Assembly (NCBI GenBank): GCA_019236735.1 | Contig: JAFAIM010000063.1 | Coordinates: 1 to 64,000, forward strand | Origin: Burkholderiaceae bacterium | Lineage (GTDB): Bacteria; Pseudomonadota; Gammaproteobacteria; Burkholderiales; Burkholderiaceae_F | Reading direction: 5' to 3' | DNA length: 64,000 nt | Shown: positions 60,550 to 64,000 of the stretch, in pieces | Position numbering within the stretch: the stretch's first letter is position 1 | How the letters are laid out: each line of letters starts with the position of its first letter | Position numbers and translations under genes: made by a program | The notes under the pieces: generated by a model | What the model was told of the DNA's origin: nothing | What the model saw: the letters and a program-made list of their open reading frames with translations, nothing else | The model's database searches: none

Positions 60550-62231
60550 GGGACGTTCCAGTCGCCATCGGCTGCCAGTGTCGCGCCTTGCGGGCTGGCA
60601 AAGCGAACCAGAAAACCGCCTTTCGACGCAAAGCGCTGCCCCGCTGCCAGCCCGAGGCGCGGAAAGTAGCCGTTGACCACGCGCGTTCCCAAATGCATCT
60701 CGAGCGTCTCCAGCAAGTGGTCCCGGACCAGATCCTCGCCGATCATGCTGACCGTTTCCGACACGGCCAGACACGCGAGCCAGGTATCGGTCTGGACACG
60801 CTCGTCGACCACCGGGATCTGCTTGAAGTGCATCCATCCGAGCGGATAGTCCATTCGAACCGCGCGCGCTTGCGGAAGATCGAATGGATACGTCATCCGC
60901 GCGACCTCGCGCCAGGCGCCCGCCAGCGGCGCGTGCTCCAGGCCACTCATGATTCCGGACACGAACACGGCGCGCGCCGCCGGCGGCTGCGGCAGTGTTT
61001 CGATGTCGCCCGGGCGCAGCCACAGCACAAGGCCATCGTCCGGACCCACGTCCGAGAGCGCCTGCCGTAACTTAGCGGGACCGGCTTCGGGCTCGATAGC
61101 ACGGTCGACCGTCTCGATGTTCGCGGTCGCGTGGCGCAGCGAGGCCGCAGCCGCTTCGCCAATGTCGCCGCGCCGATAGATCTGAACCAGCCGCCGCGGC
61201 GACACCTTTGTATCGAGCGACCGCAACCGGCCCGCGATCAACTCAGCTTCGAGCAACACACCCTTGGAGAAGTAGACATCGTAGAAATCCTGCTCTTCGT
61301 CGGGCGGGAGGTCGACATTGGGAAACAGGCACGGCAGGCCTGATCGCTGGCAGAAACGGTGCACCGGCTCCCACGTTTCGCCGCCGATTCCGGAGATCGC
61401 GGCAAAGACCGGCTCGCGCTTCAGCAGTTCGTCGAGCTGTGTCTCCCACGATTCCGGTCCGCCGGTGAGCCGCCACACGTGCAACTGCCACCGGTGCGCG
61501 ATCGGAGTGAAGCGCTGCGACAGTTGCGCCGGAGGTCCTTGCCCTTCGTCGAACACGTTCTGCTTGCCGAAGAAGTGCTCCAGCACGTCGAGCATGCCCT
61601 TCCGCTTGGTCGGGTCGGCGTCGGGCGTGATGATGGTCGCGAACTGCAGCGTTTCCTCGCCGACCCCCGGCGAAGGCCGCCGGGAAAGCTGCTTCAGGTA
61701 GGCGATCAGCGATGCCATGTCCGCGTCGCCGATCGAAAAGCGCGGCATCAGGTAACCGAACGCGCGCCCGTCCGGCCCGATCCCTTCACGGATGGCCCGC
61801 GCCAGCGTTGCGTCCGAGTACGCGGGGCGCTCGGCCTGCCGCAACAGCTCGGGCCGCGCCCCCGGCTCAGCCATCGTCAGCGCCGCATTCTGCAGGTCAG
61901 TGGGGCGCCTCGAGCCGCGGGCACGGTACAGATACTTCGCCGTGACCGGAGGAACCAGCGCCCGGCCCTCGACCTCGCCCAGCCCGCTGCGGCGATGGCA
62001 GTTGGCACACGCCGCGGCCGGCCCTGCGATTTCGATTCCCGCTGCGCGCGCACCGCGCAGCGGCTCGCCAGTGGACAGCACGCCTTTGCGATAGATGTTC
62101 TCGCCTGCCACCGGCACCGGCGCCTCCGGACGGCGCAGCGGTACCGCCAGGCAAGCGCTAGCCAGAGCGAGCAGCGAAAGCCAAGCCGCCGCAGCGCGCT
62201 GGCGAACCACGCTGTTTGGACTGCGATTCAT
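60546..62231 (-). CDS. cytochrome c/periplasmic-binding-protein fusion (first copy)
   Basis: A 561-residue exported protein, paralogous to the gene directly downstream. After a signal peptide (residues 1-30) the cytochrome c domain carries CANCHRRSGLGEVEGRALVP and an axial-ligand candidate in FGYLMPRFSIGDADMASLIA. The binding-protein-like part has FATIITPDADPTKRKGMLDV, FCQRSGLPCLFPNVDLPPD, RLVQIYRRGDIGEAAAASLR and the C-terminal RFASKGGFLVRFASP. A single haem site is visible. The coding sequences of the two copies overlap by four bases, so they are made together. The ligand is unknown. Confidence 0.8.
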   Translation of the reverse strand: MNRSPNSVVRQRAAAAWLSLLALASACLAVPLRRPEAPVPVAGENIYRKGVLSTGEPLRGARAAGIEIAGPAAACANCHRRSGLGEVEGRALVPPVTAKYLYRARGSRRPTDLQNAALTMAEPGARPELLRQAERPAYSDATLARAIREGIGPDGRAFGYLMPRFSIGDADMASLIAYLKQLSRRPSPGVGEETLQFATIITPDADPTKRKGMLDVLEHFFGKQNVFDEGQGPPAQLSQRFTPIAHRWQLHVWRLTGGPESWETQLDELLKREPVFAAISGIGGETWEPVHRFCQRSGLPCLFPNVDLPPDEEQDFYDVYFSKGVLLEAELIAGRLRSLDTKVSPRRLVQIYRRGDIGEAAAASLRHATANIETVDRAIEPEAGPAKLRQALSDVGPDDGLVLWLRPGDIETLPQPPAARAVFVSGIMSGLEHAPLAGAWREVARMTYPFDLPQARAVRMDYPLGWMHFKQIPVVDERVQTDTWLACLAVSETVSMIGEDLVRDHLLETLEMHLGTRVVNGYFPRLGLAAGQRFASKGGFLVRFASPQGATLAADGDWNVP

Positions 62232-62286
62232 CGCGACGATCTACGTGCAGCCAAGCCCCATAGTGGCTGCCAGCCTGCGACCCCGC

Positions 62287-63213
62287 TTACTTCGATTGGG
62301 TCGCTGCGGCGGTCGGAGCGGTCTTAAAAACGCGCGCCGGAGACAGCTGCGCAGGCGCCGGCTTTCCGAACAGCGCGTCGTCCAGCTTGGGGTTCAACGC
62401 AACCTGCTCCACCGTCATCTTGTGGTTGAAATGAACGCCCTCGACCCTGGTTTCGAACATGTACGGAATCTTCAGGCCCTGGACGTCGCGGTAGTCGCTC
62501 AGATAGGTACCGACCGGGCGCATCTTCCCGTCGAACCGGCGAGGGGCGTCCTCGATTTTGGCCTCCAGGAAGGTATTGGCGTCGATCCAGATCCGATGGG
62601 CGTTGCCCAGCTTGTCGGTGAGTTTGAGGCGATAGGTCGGCTTGCCATCGACCATCTCGGTGCCGTCCACCTCGATCTTGCTGCCCTTGGCCTGGTAGTC
62701 GAGCAGCGGCCCGTCGAAGCCCGGCCCTTGCTCGGTCTTGCGCAGTTCGTCCGGCGAGAATGGCTCGGGATCGGCGCGGTTCAGGTACGGGCGCAGCTTC
62801 CACCCGTTTTTGCCGTCGTACACCTGCAGCGACGTCTGCCCCTCGAACTCGATCGCGAGGCGCTGCTTGTTCGGGCGCTTGACCTGCAGCGTGTACGGCA
62901 GCCACGTGTCCTGCTTGCCGCCCGCTTCCATCTTGCCCGACAGCTGCATCGTCTGCACCGCGCGCCAGGCCGCTAGGCCGCCTCGGGCGGCAGCGTTCTT
63001 CTCGGCGATCTGGGCCGCTGCCAACTTTGGCAGATCGGGCGCGGGAGCGGGAGCAGGCTGAGCGGCCTGGGGTGGTGTAGGCGCCGGCGAAACCGACGGA
63101 TCACGTTGGATCTTGACCGCCGCCGCTTCCGGCAAATGGCACGCGAGCACAAGTCCCAGAGCAAGGCAACCGGCTCGCCACGACTTCGAAATCCTCACTT
63201 CGTTCTCCATCAT
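62287..63213 (-). CDS. exported LolA/LolB-fold-like protein (first copy)
   Basis: A 308-residue protein with an N-terminal signal (CLALGLVLACHLPEAAA), a Pro/Ala-rich spacer (about residues 40-60) and a lipoprotein-sorting-like domain: AAAQIAEKNAAARGGLAAWR, YTLQVKRPNKQRLAIEFEGQ, YRLKLTDKLGNAHRIWIDAN, TFLEAKIEDAPRRFDGKMRP. It is a paralogue of the 57829-58740 product. It precedes the first cytochrome c fusion by 55 nt. The start is one of two adjacent ATG codons (63213 or 63210). Confidence 0.75.
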   Translation of the reverse strand: MMENEVRISKSWRAGCLALGLVLACHLPEAAAVKIQRDPSVSPAPTPPQAAQPAPAPAPDLPKLAAAQIAEKNAAARGGLAAWRAVQTMQLSGKMEAGGKQDTWLPYTLQVKRPNKQRLAIEFEGQTSLQVYDGKNGWKLRPYLNRADPEPFSPDELRKTEQGPGFDGPLLDYQAKGSKIEVDGTEMVDGKPTYRLKLTDKLGNAHRIWIDANTFLEAKIEDAPRRFDGKMRPVGTYLSDYRDVQGLKIPYMFETRVEGVHFNHKMTVEQVALNPKLDDALFGKPAPAQLSPARVFKTAPTAAATQSK

Positions 63214-63285
63214 CCGGGGTTGAACCTCTGCAAGCACACGCGCCTTAACCCGGTCGACGCGAGAGCCGGGACCTTCCAGCGTCCG

Positions 63286-63843
63286 CTACTCGACGATCAG
63301 GCCGTCCAGGTGAATCGGCCCGACGTTCACGTCGATCTTGTCTCCCGGCTTCACGAGCTTGCCGGGGTTGGCAAACACCATCCAGTATTCGCGCCCCTGT
63401 TCCAGCGTGGTCACCTGCTGTCGCAGTTGTCCGATCTTTTCCATCGTCGGCACCGTCAGCTTGTTGCCGGTTTTCCAGTCGGTGATATACGGCTTGGCGC
63501 TCTTGTCGCCGAGCAGATGCGCCTTGTCCGGGTCCAGTACCCGATACCGGAACTCCAGCGACGCGCCCGACGAGATCGAACGAACCTGCAGATGATCCAC
63601 CCCGTAGCGCGCGGCGTACCACATCTGACTGCGGTGGCTGCTCGGAAGCCCATGACTGTAGACCTTCGAAACCGGCGGGGACGCTTGCGGCCCGCCTTTG
63701 GATGCGGACGTCGGCGGGCTCGCAGCCGACTGCGCCCGCGCGCCGGACGAAAGCAGTGCGGCGCCCAGCGCGAAAACCAGCATCGCGCAGCAACTGAAGG
63801 CGTCGATCCGATTCGAGATCGGGCAGAACTTTGCAGGGCTCAT
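63286..63843 (-). CDS. exported protein of unknown function
   Basis: A 185-residue protein with a signal peptide (CCAMLVFALGAALLSSGARA, about residues 17-36) and a mature beta-rich domain, with LPSSHRSQMWYAARYGVDHL, LEFRYRVLDPDKAHLLGDKS, YITDWKTGNKLTVPTMEKIG and WMVFANPGKLVKPGDKIDVN. The last segment resembles a carbohydrate- or ligand-binding beta sandwich, but I recognise no family. It is the first gene visible of the all-exported cassette, 72 nt before the LolA-like gene; the ATG at 63843 is chosen because it gives a normal signal peptide. Confidence 0.7.
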   Translation of the reverse strand: MSPAKFCPISNRIDAFSCCAMLVFALGAALLSSGARAQSAASPPTSASKGGPQASPPVSKVYSHGLPSSHRSQMWYAARYGVDHLQVRSISSGASLEFRYRVLDPDKAHLLGDKSAKPYITDWKTGNKLTVPTMEKIGQLRQQVTTLEQGREYWMVFANPGKLVKPGDKIDVNVGPIHLDGLIVE

Positions 63844-64000
63844 CACTTTGCTCAGGAGCTTATCCGCTCGCAGATCGCCCTGCGAGCGGCAACGCACTCC
63901 CTCCGTCCCTGCCTCTGCCCCTGCGCGAAGCGGTCCGTCGGGACGCTTCCGCGAGGTTGGTTCTTATGAATCGGCCAGCGGTGTTTGTTGTCTGCCGCTG

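Noticed and set aside
59071-60669. Plus-strand open frame of 532 residues opposite the cytochrome c fusion genes
   Set aside because: It has shadow-frame composition; the minus strand encodes haem motifs and export signals that match between two paralogues.
1-64000. Search by eye for tRNA, rRNA, CRISPR arrays, insertion sequences and prophage genes
   Set aside because: None was found. Occasional ggttcgaa-like strings lie inside clear coding sequences and have no cloverleaf context.

Overview
The window is a high-GC, densely coded stretch of chromosome from a betaproteobacterium, most likely of the order Burkholderiales. This rests on gene content and order: kdsD-kdsC-lptC-lptA-lptB-rpoN-hpf-ptsN-hprK, a BPSS1780-type membrane protein, an ntrY/ntrX-like pair next to DUF4390-rsmB-fmt-def, and LysM-dprA-smg-topoisomerase III. 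I saw no rRNA, tRNA, CRISPR array, insertion sequence or prophage gene. The species cannot be named from what is visible.

Layout. 1-7.6 kb (minus strand): psiF-like gene, hprK, ptsN, hpf, rpoN, the lptB/lptA/lptC lipopolysaccharide export genes and the Kdo genes kdsC/kdsD. 7.7-10.5 kb (plus): a KefB-type K+/H+ antiporter and a membrane protein. 10.5-15.1 kb (minus): an AidB-like acyl-CoA dehydrogenase and uvrA. 15.2-15.8 kb: a non-coding region that is one large imperfect palindrome. 15.8-22.5 kb (minus): receiver-Fis regulator, NtrY-like kinase, DUF4390, rsmB, fmt, def. 22.8-29.7 kb (plus): LysM protein, dprA, smg, topoisomerase III with a basic tail, XRE regulator. 29.7-38.4 kb: HDOD protein, a fused MFS/spermidine-synthase-like protein, a SET methyltransferase, a small membrane protein, DUF3014, aldo/keto reductase and DsbD.

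38.7-51.8 kb (plus): an OmpR-type two-component pair, then a long operon for an envelope-spanning machine that mixes type II secretion and type IV pilus parts: GspG, GspF, GspE, PilM/N/O/P-like proteins, a secretin, three pseudopilin-like proteins and, only 5 nt later, a LuxR-type response regulator. A convergent PAS-type histidine kinase (51.8-52.9 kb) is its likely partner. A lytic transglycosylase follows.

54.1-63.8 kb (minus): in order of transcription, a secreted protein of unknown function, a LolA-like protein, two tandem cytochrome c/periplasmic-binding-protein fusions that overlap by 4 nt, a second LolA-like protein, a small secreted protein, an OmpR-type regulator with its kinase, and a kinase-like protein that has lost its phosphoacceptor histidine. 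This all-exported cassette plus its signalling genes is the best candidate for an undescribed system.

Other notable signals are a repeat inserted in frame inside the MFS/spermidine-synthase gene, with a second copy 10.8 kb away whose stems change in a compensatory way, and a 56-nt near-identical block shared by the leader regions of two adjacent pseudopilin genes. All functional calls come from reading the sequence and recalled family features; no database search was run.
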